A stretch of 64,000 bases of DNA, taken from positions 42,566,701-42,630,700 of the forward strand of contig NC_060235.2 in assembly GCF_021155775.2 (NCBI RefSeq), read 5' to 3'. The position numbers were made by a program, and so were the translations under genes. The notes under the pieces were generated by a model. It did not search any database, had not been told where the DNA came from, and saw only the letters and a program-made list of their open reading frames with translations. Shown here piece after piece: positions 13,401 through 26,800 of the stretch (its first letter is position 1; the number at the start of each line of letters is the position of its first letter). Source of the DNA: Neodiprion pinetum (lineage: Eukaryota; Arthropoda; Insecta; Hymenoptera; Diprionidae).

Positions 13401-16400
13401 GTTGAAAGGTTTTCAGAGATCGTACTAACGTAGGAATAATCCTTGTGGTGGAATTAAAAAATTTTAACGGTCGACCGATTACTGAGTTGACGTGGAATGC
13501 CCCATAATTATGTCGAAAAGTTTTTGCAACATTTGTAATCGAACTGAGTGACGAAATTCTAAAACGGCGGTATATCCACAAAGGGTTCTATTTGTGCGAA
13601 TAGTAGTTTGTATCATTTGATAATTGGCATCGATCGCAACAGACTTCGGTTCTCCGTCACGATTGAGCCGATCGCAATTACGCCTTCCTAACAAGAGCGT
13701 TAAATTGGCAAGCCGCCTGCTCGTACAAACAACTCGTACATACATACATACCTACGTAAAGTTCTGGTAACCCGTAATCTGGGACCGCATGCAGCGGGCC
13801 GTACATTGTGTAATTATATGAAACCTGAATGCCCCGCGGAGCTCATATTAGCGTGAAAAAAGTGAAATTTTATCCGCTTGATCTCGTAAGCGTAACACCC
13901 TGGATTATACGGTCTTCCGAAACTTTGCTCTTCGTCCTTGAATTGAACGAGCCTTGCTCTTGCTCTCGAAACAAAAATTATCTACTCACGCAACGTCGCG
14001 GGCTCGTTATTATTCTCTGTTATATACAGTTAGAAAGTATAATATAACTATGACGACGCTTCCGCCTAGCCGAGTAAACAATTTCTATTGTAATTCTGTG
14101 TTTTTTATTTCGAATACTGTTTAAAATTTTGAACTTGCCGCTCCTTTCCAACTTCCAATAATATTCTTATTCTCTGTCGGTAAAATCATTTTCGCGCCAA
14201 AATCCAGCCGTCCCGATTCGGCGGGAGTTTTAAACTCGCGAGCGTGACGCCAGAGAATTATCAAAACGTCACGTCACATAATCCGCATTAATCAGCCGTC
14301 AACTTTTATACCTTAATTTTTATTCACGCTCGCTTGATCTGTCTTATAACATCCAAATCTCCTCTCCATATTCCGTAATTCTCAGAAAAATATGTAACTT
14401 GTAACAATAATAAAATGAAAGCACAAAATAAATGGACCGTTTTAAAGATTGACGAACGCACTTCAAGCCGACAAAATCTTTGCAGCGTATTCTTTTTTTT
14501 CATGTTTATCTATTACACTTACACAGTTTCGCCGAGAGACAAGAAATAAGTGATAAGAAATTTATCCACATACGATTTTCGCAATGGTTGAGCCGTTTTT
14601 CCTGCTCCTTATATACTTGTAGCCTAATATTTTTCGTGTTAGGATTATTAGAATTTAGCTTACTGTTGTAACAAATGATAAAAAACAAGAATAATAATAA
14701 TAATAATAATCTTATTTCCTGGTCAAATTTAATACACCATTACACTTATTTAAAATTCGTTTGCAAGTACAATATCTTCGTCGTTTCTGCTCCACGGTAA
14801 ATGGTTGATGATACTTATAATATCGCTAAAACTGACAGGTTGCAGGTAAAAAATATGTACAAGCGTGTATGTCAGAGAGAGAATAAACATGATAATAGTT
14901 TCTCTGTTGGAATGATATTTACCGAATACGTCAACTGCGGAGTTAAAAATAATTATTGAAACGTGAAATAGAATTCAGAGTACGACCGGATAGCTAGTAT
15001 CAACGACCGGAGAACATTGACAATGGAATCGAGAGGTGTCGCGAATGCAGATAGAAAGATATCCGACCGCGCGACAATGACACTGAACTCTATTAAATAT
15101 TGATCAATAACCGTAGATCCCGATTCCAAAAGGTATGCAATTTGTCTGGATAATCTCACCTTTCAAATCTCGATATATGCGCAGTGCAGCTTTCTTCTCG
15201 GTGGGCAAACGGACGCGATGAATGGATTCGTTCGTTCATACGACGAGTAGAGCCGCGATCACGTGAACGCACTAACTCGGAGCACCCGATTTTTACCTCC
15301 GTCGAATAACGGAGCTATTCTTCAACTAAACGGCTCAATTTTAAGACAGGAGTGGTTCAACCTCGACAGTCTAGGCCATGTCTGACACTCCAAGGTTCGA
15401 GACTTCGTGGATTAGCCGCGACTATCTCGCCGGGGATGACCAACGACTTGAGTGGTGGGGTTCGACCACTTCGCCTTATAAACGTGCTATGGTGAAAAAA
15501 AAAATAAGGAGAAAATTTGAACGAGATGATATTTGCTGATAATACGTAACAACACGCGAAACGCACAACGAAACTAACGAGTGACGAGTAACTTTGAAAG
15601 CTTGTCAAGTGGACAACTGTGGTTGCGAGCCAAGCTCTTCCAGCTCTTCCGAATGGTCCTGTCATTTAACAGAAAACTAAATGGTAATGTGAGTGTGTCT
15701 ACATCGACTGTCTGCAAGAGTCTGACTTTGGAGAAACGGCCTTTTATGAAGTGGTGTGAAATGATGATGCCGATGGGTGCATATCCAGTATACTCCTTAC
15801 GCCAGTTGTTGGTCTCAGAGTTACTGAACGTGACATTACTTTTCATAATCGTTTCGTTCCGCGCATTCTATTAGTCTTAGCATTCTCGACACTCGTTGAG
15901 ATTATTCTGTAGCTGTGAAAGCTTCGAAAGCATTGTTGTAACGCGAAGATCGTACATTCCGTACCGTCAATATTCGAAGGAACTCGACAACTCTGCTGAC
16001 TTGCTTAAATATTTTCAAAGATGTTGATGGAGAATTTTAGTAAAGGCTTTCTGGGTCTAATTCAATCCCGAAGGGTGGGTCGTTGCTTGCGCGAGGAGTT
16101 ATTGCATCGCAAATAATGTACCCCTTGAGCTATGCAGTGACGCGATCATAAGATCGAATTATGACTCAGGTCATAGTGCGGAGGGTTGACGAAGTGCAAA
16201 AGGGGAAAAACCAATTAGCCAAGTTTCGAGTAAGAGACGAAAGTGTTGACGAGCCTGTATAGATCGACCTGTAAAATACAAACCCAAAATACCAGACTTT
16301 TCTTCCATTTCGACTTTCGAGGGCATAACAAACGTCACTTGCGAACGTATGTTTCCAAGTTTATTATCAAGTTCAACGATTGCTCAATATTTTCAATGCT

Positions 16401-17814
16401 GAACTCGCCAAAAATCGGCGCATTAAAAAAGAAGAAATACGCTCCGGGATGGAATTTTTTTGCTTTCGGAGATCGTCGACTCGCAATTAGTGGCGTGATC
16501 TACTGACTTTTGCGCAACAAACCATCAGAACATTATCCAGGAATACGTATTATGCTGCCTCGAATTTATTGCAAAACTTAACCGACGTGGCACAATAGTT
16601 TAGATTTCATCTGAATAGAAAATGCGTTTGTCATTGGCGTGAGAAATTGTCTCAGGCCCACGCGATATGATCGCAAATTGCAATACAAAAGCCAGACGTC
16701 GATGAATAATAAGGAAAACTTCGGAAGAGTTTTTGACCCGGATTTACACTAAGTATGTTTTATTCTACAAAAAATTTTTTAGCGCGATTCGGAGTTATTC
16801 AATGCCGGAGTTAGAAAGTACGGTGAATAATATATTAGGTACTGGAACTGCTTACTCTTATGTAATTAACTAATAGCATATACGTCAAAACTCCAGTGTG
16901 CTGCGATGGATTTCGAACAGTTTGAATAACGGGAACCAATAATTCATATACCACCACATATTTATTAATACCAATCTTTCAGAAAATAAATTATTACCCT
17001 CCAGTATCACTCGTATTCGTGTTTCTGTATGATTTATCGTCGAGCAGCATCAACAACGATCATATGCTTGAGCTGTTAACGTTGACAAATTATTATTGAT
17101 ACACAGGCGTGATTTTATCGCGTTGAATTGCTCCCTGACCCTGACTACGTATTAATTAACTAATGTATCGTACAACAAGTGAACGTAAGTCGCGTGTCTG
17201 AGGCCAGCAATGCAAACACTGTGAATTAATGCGTGTATACTTGAAGCATGGAAAGTTAGCACGCGTTTCCCGGATTACCTTTTTATCAGCCCATTAAAAT
17301 TATGCCGAGATCAGTCAACAAATCATGTAACAGATTATTGATTGGTTGAAAGTATAATAATTCTTTTTCGTAATAAGTTTAAACAATTGCGAACTACTTA
17401 CAGATGGATGCATACAGTGACTGACTGATGGAATGTGGGAATAAGTCAATTTTAGTAACTAATGACAAGTCTGACCTAGAATGTCAATGACTAACCTATC
17501 AATAAACTCAAATCACAACCGTGATATTAATCCTTGACTCGTCAGAACTGACGATTATGAAATTAGTGAAACATTAGCCGGGTATTTATTATTCGTCAAT
17601 GTTTGTTATACGCACGAAATTGCGAGAACACGGACCACACCTCCGAAATTCCACATCCTGTTACCAAATTAGTTCAATGATAATTTGTTTACAACGTGTT
17701 GCTTTACATGCACGCAGCCTTGCGGAGAGAAAAAGCTGCATTCCATTCATCGATCTCTCTGGGAATTGGTCACTTCAAATTAACCTGCCATTTATTTATC
17801 CTCCTTTGTTTCAG
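10460..17814. other. Non-coding stretch between the pentraxin and SRCIN1-like genes
   Basis: This stretch holds the upstream region of the minus-strand pentraxin gene and, presumably, intron or promoter sequence of the plus-strand SRCIN1-like gene. The first exon of that gene I can recognise, at 17815, begins in phase 0 without an ATG, so at least one upstream exon exists. I could not identify it here. An (AAT)n microsatellite lies at about 14690-14710. The open frames present show no recognisable domain. Confidence 0.5.
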
Positions 17815-20800
17815 ACTGCGAAAAATTCTACTTCCGGTAACGGGGGCTACTACATGGGGGGCAGCAGCACTCTGCCTCGTGGGGGACCCTTGCTGAGGGC
17901 CTACAGCCCTGCTGCTTCTTCAGCTGTCTCAGGCCCCAATGCGAATTCAACGCAGTCGAAGGCCCTAGGAACTCCAGGTATAATTATCCGCGTATTTTGG
18001 ATTAAATTACAGGCCGTTTGTGATCTTGTTGCTGGCAGCTAAGCTTCGACGTACATATATTGCTGTTTTATTATTTATATATTTTTATTATTATTACAAC
18101 CATGGTGCGTGCATGCGGGTTGTATGACATTTGCCATGACGTGTAGCAATTATAATAGTCAACACCGTTTCACTTCTGGCAGCTTTTAAAAAAAAAAAAA
18201 AAAAAAGGAAACGTCTCGAAACATCATACAATCATGTTTACTCGGAAAATTGACGTAACGAACCCGCCGAAAAACCTTATGTCAATACCGCGTCGTTGCC
18301 AACCCTAATGAAATTTCTTCGGATCTAAAGATAGTAGAGTCCGTTCAAAGAAAGAGAAAAACTTATTTTTTTTTTCATTAGAAATTTTGTCATTTAAGCC
18401 GGAATATGAAGAAAGTCTGAAAATTTCTGACGAAATTTCAAAACCGGTAGCAAAATCAATAAATATGGTCTGTGAAATCGAGACAGCAGACTAAAAATCA
18501 ATCCATTGTGAGGTTCCTGAGAAAATATGCACCAATTAGTTATCGTCTGCAATTGTCAAACGCACCTATTTGACAAGCTGATGGTCCTAAATATTAAAAA
18601 TGAAGATATATTATTTAAATAAAAGTTTCTAATATCTTTATACTTACAATTCAGATTCAAGAATATAATTCTGTCTGTGTTAGCTCGATCGGTAATTATC
18701 ATTATATATTTCGATGAAAATGGTCCATGTTATAAAGCGAAAAGATGAAATATATTATGTATTTCTGTACTTATTGAGTTTCAATGCGGTCAAACATCAC
18801 TGAGACTGAGAAATATGAAAAATTATTGTGGGGCTATCTAAATAATAAATATAAAGAATAGTTTTGGCGCCATTTAAAGAAATATCCATCTGAGAGGTTG
18901 GCAACGCTGAATTCAGGGGTTGAGAAAACCGTTCTAGTGCGCAGTCGCCACGTTTCTCGCATCCCGTTGGCCAAATGAACCACCAACTGGATTTCAACAT
19001 CTTACGCATGCGCAGTTGAGCGTTAACTTTCACTAGAAATTCGTTCCGTAACGGCGTTGAACTAGTTTTGCGCAATTGAACGGGTATTCTTTCTTGATAG
19101 TTATGTTCGATAATAGCTTATAAACAATCTTATTGTTCGTGTAATATGCTATACATTTAACGATTTATCGACCTTGCTAACGCCGGTAATTCGCCAATTA
19201 GCTGAACTAAACTGAAACGCACAATATAATTAACCGTTGACTGACCGTGGCAAAGATTGATGGTTCACCAAGACCGTTACGCTAATTTGTTTGATCTTGG
19301 CAGGTGGGATGGTTGTTGAAACTTTCAATGAAAGGTCTAATTAGACCGCTCGGTATTTCAGGCTACACAATGATCAAGTGACGGTCTTGATCGTTTCATT
19401 GCGGGTTCCTAAATCCACGTGTAAGGTAACAATTCGGTGTGCATGACGTGTTGTACGAACACCTAATTTTTATACAGTCGAAAATTACGGAGGTTGATCA
19501 TGTAAGGCAATTTATATTACGGTGGCGAGAAATACAGACTCGTGACGCAATTAATGCGGCGGCACTTATTACACCCAGTTAATTCCGTACGAATTTACGC
19601 CGAGTATGACGTTATCAATAATTTTTATCGCGGTTTCATTTGGAAACGAGGATATTGTACGGTCACCTTATTGCCGCTGTAAACCCCAAAACACTATCTT
19701 TAGTGCAATTACTTAACTTTAATTGGATGTAAAAAAATTCAAACATCCAACTTTGCAGTTGTTCTGAGCTATTAACAAAGATGTAGAAAAATTTAATTTA
19801 AACTTCGTAATAGATCGTAAAAATTTTTTTTTTCTCAACTGCATGATGATTCACTTTATCGCGTCTGTAGTAATTCTTGAGAAATTTCTAGACGATTTTG
19901 ACGTCAAGTTAATCCTATTTACGCCATTTAGACTGCGATATAAAGCCCACTGTGCAATTAGAGCACAAAATTGAAGTGATTGATGTTCCGTCGGTTTTAA
20001 TGTTGACCTCAATACGTTAACTATAACGAATTCTTTTCGTTATGACGCGTAACTCAGCTGAAGTTACCTACTTCTGCACTTACGTAAAGATGATGTAGCT
20101 TTGTACATACATATGTGATTTTGTAGAAACAAAAGGAGTGTTAATCCACTACACGCAGTACACGCAAGAATTTTAACACTTTTCAGCTGAATTTCATAAC
20201 GGTTTCAATTAACGTAATACGCGTGATTGCCTATCTAAATGATTTGTTCCAACACGAATAACGCCGTTATACTAAACGTTGCAACTAAATTAGTCGTAAC
20301 ATTTTATTACTGATAATTACTGTCTTGTGCCTATGTAGATCGAGTTGGTTAATTAATTCTAGTCAGTTTTGCATGAAACGACCCAAAACGCATGCCTGGT
20401 AATCGAATGTAACCTTACGTTGAGCAGGTTCACTAGAAATAAAAAAAATATGAGGAATATACCCGCTTGTTTTTATTTTGTTTAGACTTTTTTTTCAGTT
20501 TCTAGCGCGCGATGTTAAACATATGTTTAGTTTTATTGCCATTTTTTTTTCTCGCTCATATTCCCCATACTTACATCATAATTTGCAGGCCATTAACCGC
20601 GACATGAAAGGATCACCTGAAAAGTCGGTTTTAGAATTTTCATTGAACATCGTATAGCAATCTTAAACCTGAATTCTGGACCATTTGGTTCATTCCGAGT
20701 GAACCATGTACTCAATTTCCCACAACACACAAATACACATTATTCAAAACTTGGTGACACGAAGTGAAATTAAATATTTAAATGAAAACTTGACGAACGT

Positions 20801-23800
20801 TATGAACAAGAAGCAAGGTTCGTGAAATATTTCAAAAACGAACTCAAATACTGGCACAAAAGTCAACATGGCCGCCATCGCGATCCGCTTCGGACTTTAT
20901 TTTCACTATTACTTCATTATCAGCGCTCAACAGCCAATGAACGACATTTTACGCGCAACAAAATTGCGGCAAGGATAATTTCATTAAAATTTCAATTGCA
21001 CAGAGAACTTAAAAAATGAGAATCCGACTTTGAAAATTTGCACGTACGTGTGTGTAAGGGTTGCCTACGATTGACTGCCAACGTCTAGAATAAAGAATAA
21101 ACAATATTGTTTCAAAATTATCCCTAGACACCGCTGTTTCCCTTACATTGAGCTGTATATTATAATTTTGAGTTTTGAATTTGTATATATACCTTGTACG
21201 TAAGAACTTTGAAGCCATATAAACTACATATTTTTCGACAAACTGTGCCATATGTGGCTACTACGACATTCATCAACAATTTGTGTATCTTGATTCGTTA
21301 AAAATACCAAATTCTCATTTCAAAATAATCTACCAAGCAAGAAATTACGGAATTTCTCCCGTAAGGCTTGATATTTTTTTTAATTCTAGTACAGGTTGCA
21401 GAATTCTTGGATAAAATTTGTTGTGAAAACCGTTATGCCAGGTTCATAATTTCAATATAAATCTATGGCTACGCCAGACATTTTCTTGGCGATGACAATA
21501 TTGATTGAAAAGTACACGCCTATAAGGAAAGCAGATTGTGATGTAACAAATCCTTGACTAACCAGAATGTAGCCGTCCTGATATTGAAAATAACTGAGCT
21601 TTGGGTGACGGTTATTGGATACAATGGTTTTGGTTTTGATGGGTTGGCTAGGTGGAGGCGGAGTGCCACCTGCAAAGCCGCTTCGCAGCTACCAATGTGG
21701 TAAGAGTCCCCTCGGCAGCCTTGGGGGCTCCGCACGCTTCTCTAGAGACAGCTCGGTCTCCCTCTATAGTATACCAGGTCAGTGAAATCCTTAGCCTAGG
21801 ACAGCGACCGGCTTGAAGTGTTCCTATGACTTAACGCCCATTAAAATTAACATTTCAATTACCGATATGCTATTCCCATCAGATCACTAATATAATCTAT
21901 AATCAAAGCTCGATATTGGAAATGAGTTATCGCTGACTGCGACTATGATGAATTGATATTATCCAGTTTTTATTTGTATCCCGATGGCAAAGGACAGGCT
22001 ACAAGCAACCTAATTCAATACATTCTAAAAACCATGCACAGCTTCATCTCCTTGGCCAACCTACATTAACAGCCGGTAATAGTGTAACAGGGTATAATTT
22101 ATATTGCCGAGAGATATTTTCAAACGACTAATAGGATTTAAGATCCTGTATAATTGCCGTCTTTGACTTTTGCTCAAATGAGGAAACAATCTGAAAAAGA
22201 ACGAGAAATTAGATTCGCGATTTAATATAATAAATCTTATATCATCTTCAACGATCAGGACATACGTTATAATTTGATATAAAAAATTCATACATTCAAT
22301 TGATTCTTCATGATTTGTTGGTATATTGTATATATCATTGTGTGATAATTGAAATTTATTCATTATTATTTTTTGTGCACGTTCACAATGGATATTATTT
22401 ATATCATGATTATTATTGTTTTGGTGTCGGTAAAAATATATAAATATAGACAGTAGTGATATTTACACACTTGTTAACGTAGATTTTTTTGTAAGTCTTC
22501 CAAAATTCCTGTACATGCTTTTCGTTTAGATAATTCGATACCTAGATATAATTACTCAATACACGTTTGAACAAACATATTATTCTTTCGTTAAACATGT
22601 ACACGGACATGGCACGTATCAACAGGCAAATGGGATACAGGTAAAAGTCATCGGTATTTGGACAACTAGTATCTGAAACTTTCCAAAATACTTATAATCA
22701 ATACCACAGTGCCAAAAATTGGTACATAATCGGACACTTTCAACAAACCTGGTTAAAAATAAATCGAGAGGAAACAAATAGTTGAAATTTATCAATATTA
22801 ACAACCCATCAGAAAACGAATAACATCCTCTTACTACTATTATGAAATATTTCTGCAGATCGACTCCATGGAGAAAGCGGATACATGAGCAGTCCGGAGA
22901 GGACCGGTGTAGTCGGTGCTGGATCTGGAAGGTATTCGGCGGGGCCGTACAGCACAGGTAGCAGCTATGAAGACCCATACTACTCCCAGTATTCTGGAAC
23001 CGTAACACCAGTTATTGACGAAGAAGCTAGGTAGGCTGATACGAATTTCTACTAACCACAATTTTACTGACAGTAAACAGCATTATATATTGGATTATCA
23101 TCATATAACGCACAACACACCGCGCCGAGTGGCTTTAAATGTTTAATCAACCGTCGATATCAGACGCATTGTTTTAGTATTGAAGTTCATTGATTAAAAC
23201 TGTCCGGTATGGCTATACGAGGCATGCATATGCACATACCTTTTCGCTTTCGCTTCACCCAAAAATTGCACGCTCCAAGTTAGCCACGGCGTTATTACTC
23301 TGGGTTCGAAGTGTTCAGAAAGACAAAGTAAACATGCATGAGGATCGAAACATTCGCTAAAACCACTCCAGTAATTCTTTCAGAATTAGAAAATTGGCAA
23401 AATTAACTTACTGTAATCGGATCCCGAAGTAAATATGCAAGACGTTATTTTTATCCAACAATCGAGTAGATTTTCGACGAATAATATCGAGATCTAATCC
23501 TATATCCCTCGGGTAATCGTGGTGGTAAAGGATCAAATAAGAAAGAAGAAAAAAAAAAGAAACAACAGCCATCACCTCCAGTAGTTTTCTGCATCACCTG
23601 GATGATCATAATATTAGGGAAAACGGATTACTTCTGGAACTCTTGATAGCTGATAGTATGGATGTGTGTTTGTTGTGGGTGGTGCAGCGATACGGAGCTG
23701 TTGGAGGATTCTTACAGCCTTTACGGTGTGAAGCCACCTGGTCGCCCTCCGACTGGCCCCCCACGATCCCCATTTCCCCCCGGGGCACCTGCTCTGACCC

Positions 23801-26800
23801 CCGGTGGACAGCCTTACGACGCTACCCGGTACAATGATTCTTACAAATGACCTCATTATATGCAATGCCTATGATGTCTGTGCCTGTTGCATAATATTAA
23901 CATTTACCTCTACTTGTTCTATTACGTCAAAAAAAAAGCATAGTCTTGCTTTGCTCTTGTGTTGGTTTATTTCTTTTTTTTTTCGTTCGAAGATGGCATG
24001 GGATTTATTTTTTACTGTTAATAATTACCTCCTTATTATTCACGATATATGACGACGCATACACGTAACATCGACAAAAAAATCGCAAAACTAATTACGC
24101 AAAGTAACTCCACAGCGAACTTAATTCAACTTTGCCTGTTGTGCATTATAGACGTTGTTCTTTTCCCAAATTGCGTAAAATTAATTGGCAAAAATCATCT
24201 GGAAGCTTACAAAGTGTAGGTGCGTCGTCGACCATCAATGGATCGAAACGTATGAAACTTTAGCGAAACCTTGACTAGCCTACATGGAAAAGGAGGGAGT
24301 TTGCATCTTTAGTGTGTGCTTAGCCAGCTTGCAAAAAAATATTTATGTGCATCGTACATGTAATCACACATGTACCACGATAAGCATTTGTACATAATGT
24401 AATGTGATAATGACTGCCCGGATCGATGTCTTAAATTTGCTACAGTTCTACAATTTATTGTTAAAAAATATTCATGGACGATGCTACAACGTGACTTGAA
24501 AACGCATGTACAAAATAGGTTTTCCGCCATTTTATGCAAAGGCAATTATGTAATTCAACGTCCGATTTTCAACAGGATAAGGGTGGAGCACATGGAACGA
24601 CAACTCGCTAATTTGACCGGACTTGTGCAGAAAGCTTTGACTCATGCTCCACACGCCAGCCCCTCGCCGAGGGACTATTTGCAGGTCCCCGCGCCTCGCG
24701 ATCCCTACAGAACAGCAGGTATGGGTCCGTTCGATATCATTTCGTATCGATACATACTGTAACTATTACTATTACTATAGCGCAAAGTTGTTGACAAAAC
24801 TGATAACAAAGATAATTTTTCACGAGTCTCGCGATCCTTTCAAACTGATCGTCGAAGCGAAAGATGATGAATGAGAAAGCATGTCGAATAATTTGAATCT
24901 ACCCCACTCATTGCAATATCAAGATTAGACACTCGTAATTAGTAGTAGCTCATAATTAGTAAGATGATATCTCCTGGCTTGCATTTTAAAATGACAATGG
25001 CCGCTTCTACACATCTTGAGCACAAAGCAATTCAATATATAAATTATACAAACATTGTTTACCATGCACGTGAGAAAGTTAGAAATGAAAACAAAAAATG
25101 TTAACGATAATCGACGTGTAAATACACCGAGTGACATACGTATGAAAAAATTTTACTGTACAATCTAGAATGCATTTCGTCGTGATTACTTGCCGATGTG
25201 AAATTCAGTAATACAGGGGAATGTGATAGAGGTACAAAAATGAAATATTGACATTTTAAATTTCGAATCAGATCACAATTTAATTTAATAGCATATCTTA
25301 GATATTTCCACAGCCTGTAATAATTGATACGGAATTTCCTCGCTATAAACTATTCAGCTTCCCAAGAGCTGAACTTAACTAAGCTGAGGCATTAACACAC
25401 GGTATATTTTTATTTGTCACTCTATAACTGCCCAGCGTACGATAGTGTGGCTCTTTGGGCGAAGCCTTCTTAATACCCTGCTGTACAACTGCTTTATTAT
25501 TCCCACTAACGCACACCAGGCGCAGGAGACGAGTTCGACAAACATTCTAGCTCCAGCTCCGCCTCATTGCCAGGTGTGTCTCTAATCTCTAAGACACTGT
25601 TCTGTCACCATATCTTTATCATCATCATAGCTACCTTATTACATACGTATTAGTATCACCGTCATGTATTTTTGTCAATAAGTGTGTCTCACATCGCATT
25701 ACAGATGACTCATACTTAAGGACTGATGTTAAGCCGCCAAAATTAGGCAAAGGTTCGCTTACAAAATTTTTCTGCGTAAGCATGATCATTCTTCCAAATC
25801 CAAACATTTTTTTCAACTTTTTTCCTCCCACCCCCCCGATCTGTTCAGCTTAAATATATGTGATCATGTTTCGATATGTTATTTAATTAATTGAATTACG
25901 CCCTCTACTTGAGCATGACGATAGTATAATTTCAGACAGAGTTTCAAATTTTGTTTCTTTCTTCCAGTTAATATAATTTCCACGCAATAGAAACAGCTAA
26001 TTTTTCTTTGCATCGATTTATTCTTATACGACTTATAATCCACAATTAAAAAATCCTGTTACTACAGACATAATTGTCGTACCGTCAATGTGAACAATGC
26101 ACAATTCAACATTTTCATTGATCATTGATTACATCGATTTTCTTTCGTTATACATTTGTTTTTTTTTTTTTGCATGATCATCTTGCAGCTTCTCTACGTC
26201 GACATACACCTGATTTTTTTCTTTGATTCATAATCTTATGGCACATTAATCAAAGCACAATATGGATGTTGTTGATTTTATATTGAATAATCAACCATCG
26301 CAAAATGCGCAAGAGAAAGATTCCCAAAGAAAATAGTCTTCAAAATTTATTCCAGACAAGTCGGTGTCATTTGAAAAGTCAGTCTCCTTCAGTGACGAGC
26401 CACCAGATATGAACTCTCCTAAACAACATTCCCCGCAACACGCAGGTAAAAAAACTGACCGGCTTTTCATCGCTAACTAGTCTAAATCACCTTCATTTCA
26501 ATGGGAAAGTAGCAAATCATTATTCGGAACCTGTGTTCAAGTTTTCCCATCCCTGCGGTTAGCCTTCCATCATCGGTAAAGATATTTTCCTTTTTTAACT
26601 AAAGAGGATGGATTCATTTCTCCAAATATCTGCTACTTTCCACTTATTGCATAACCGTAGTAATCGAAATCGTATTAAATGCTACAAATGACTATGTATA
26701 AAACCTTTGAAATGTATTAAATTTTGTTGTGGCACTGCGCGCGGCCAATTGTAAATTGTATTTTATATTTAACACGCTGTTGTATGATTGTGTGCAATGC

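Noticed and set aside
14506..14688. Overlapping short open frames on both strands near 14.5 kb
   Set aside because: AT-rich, about 60 codons, no domain and no splice partner; ordinary chance frames.
23829..24052. Open frame continuing past the SRCIN1-homologue exon into RYNDSYK and stop
   Set aside because: Phase and the conserved continuation RIRVEHMERQ in the exon at 24576 show that this is intron read-through after the donor at 23829.
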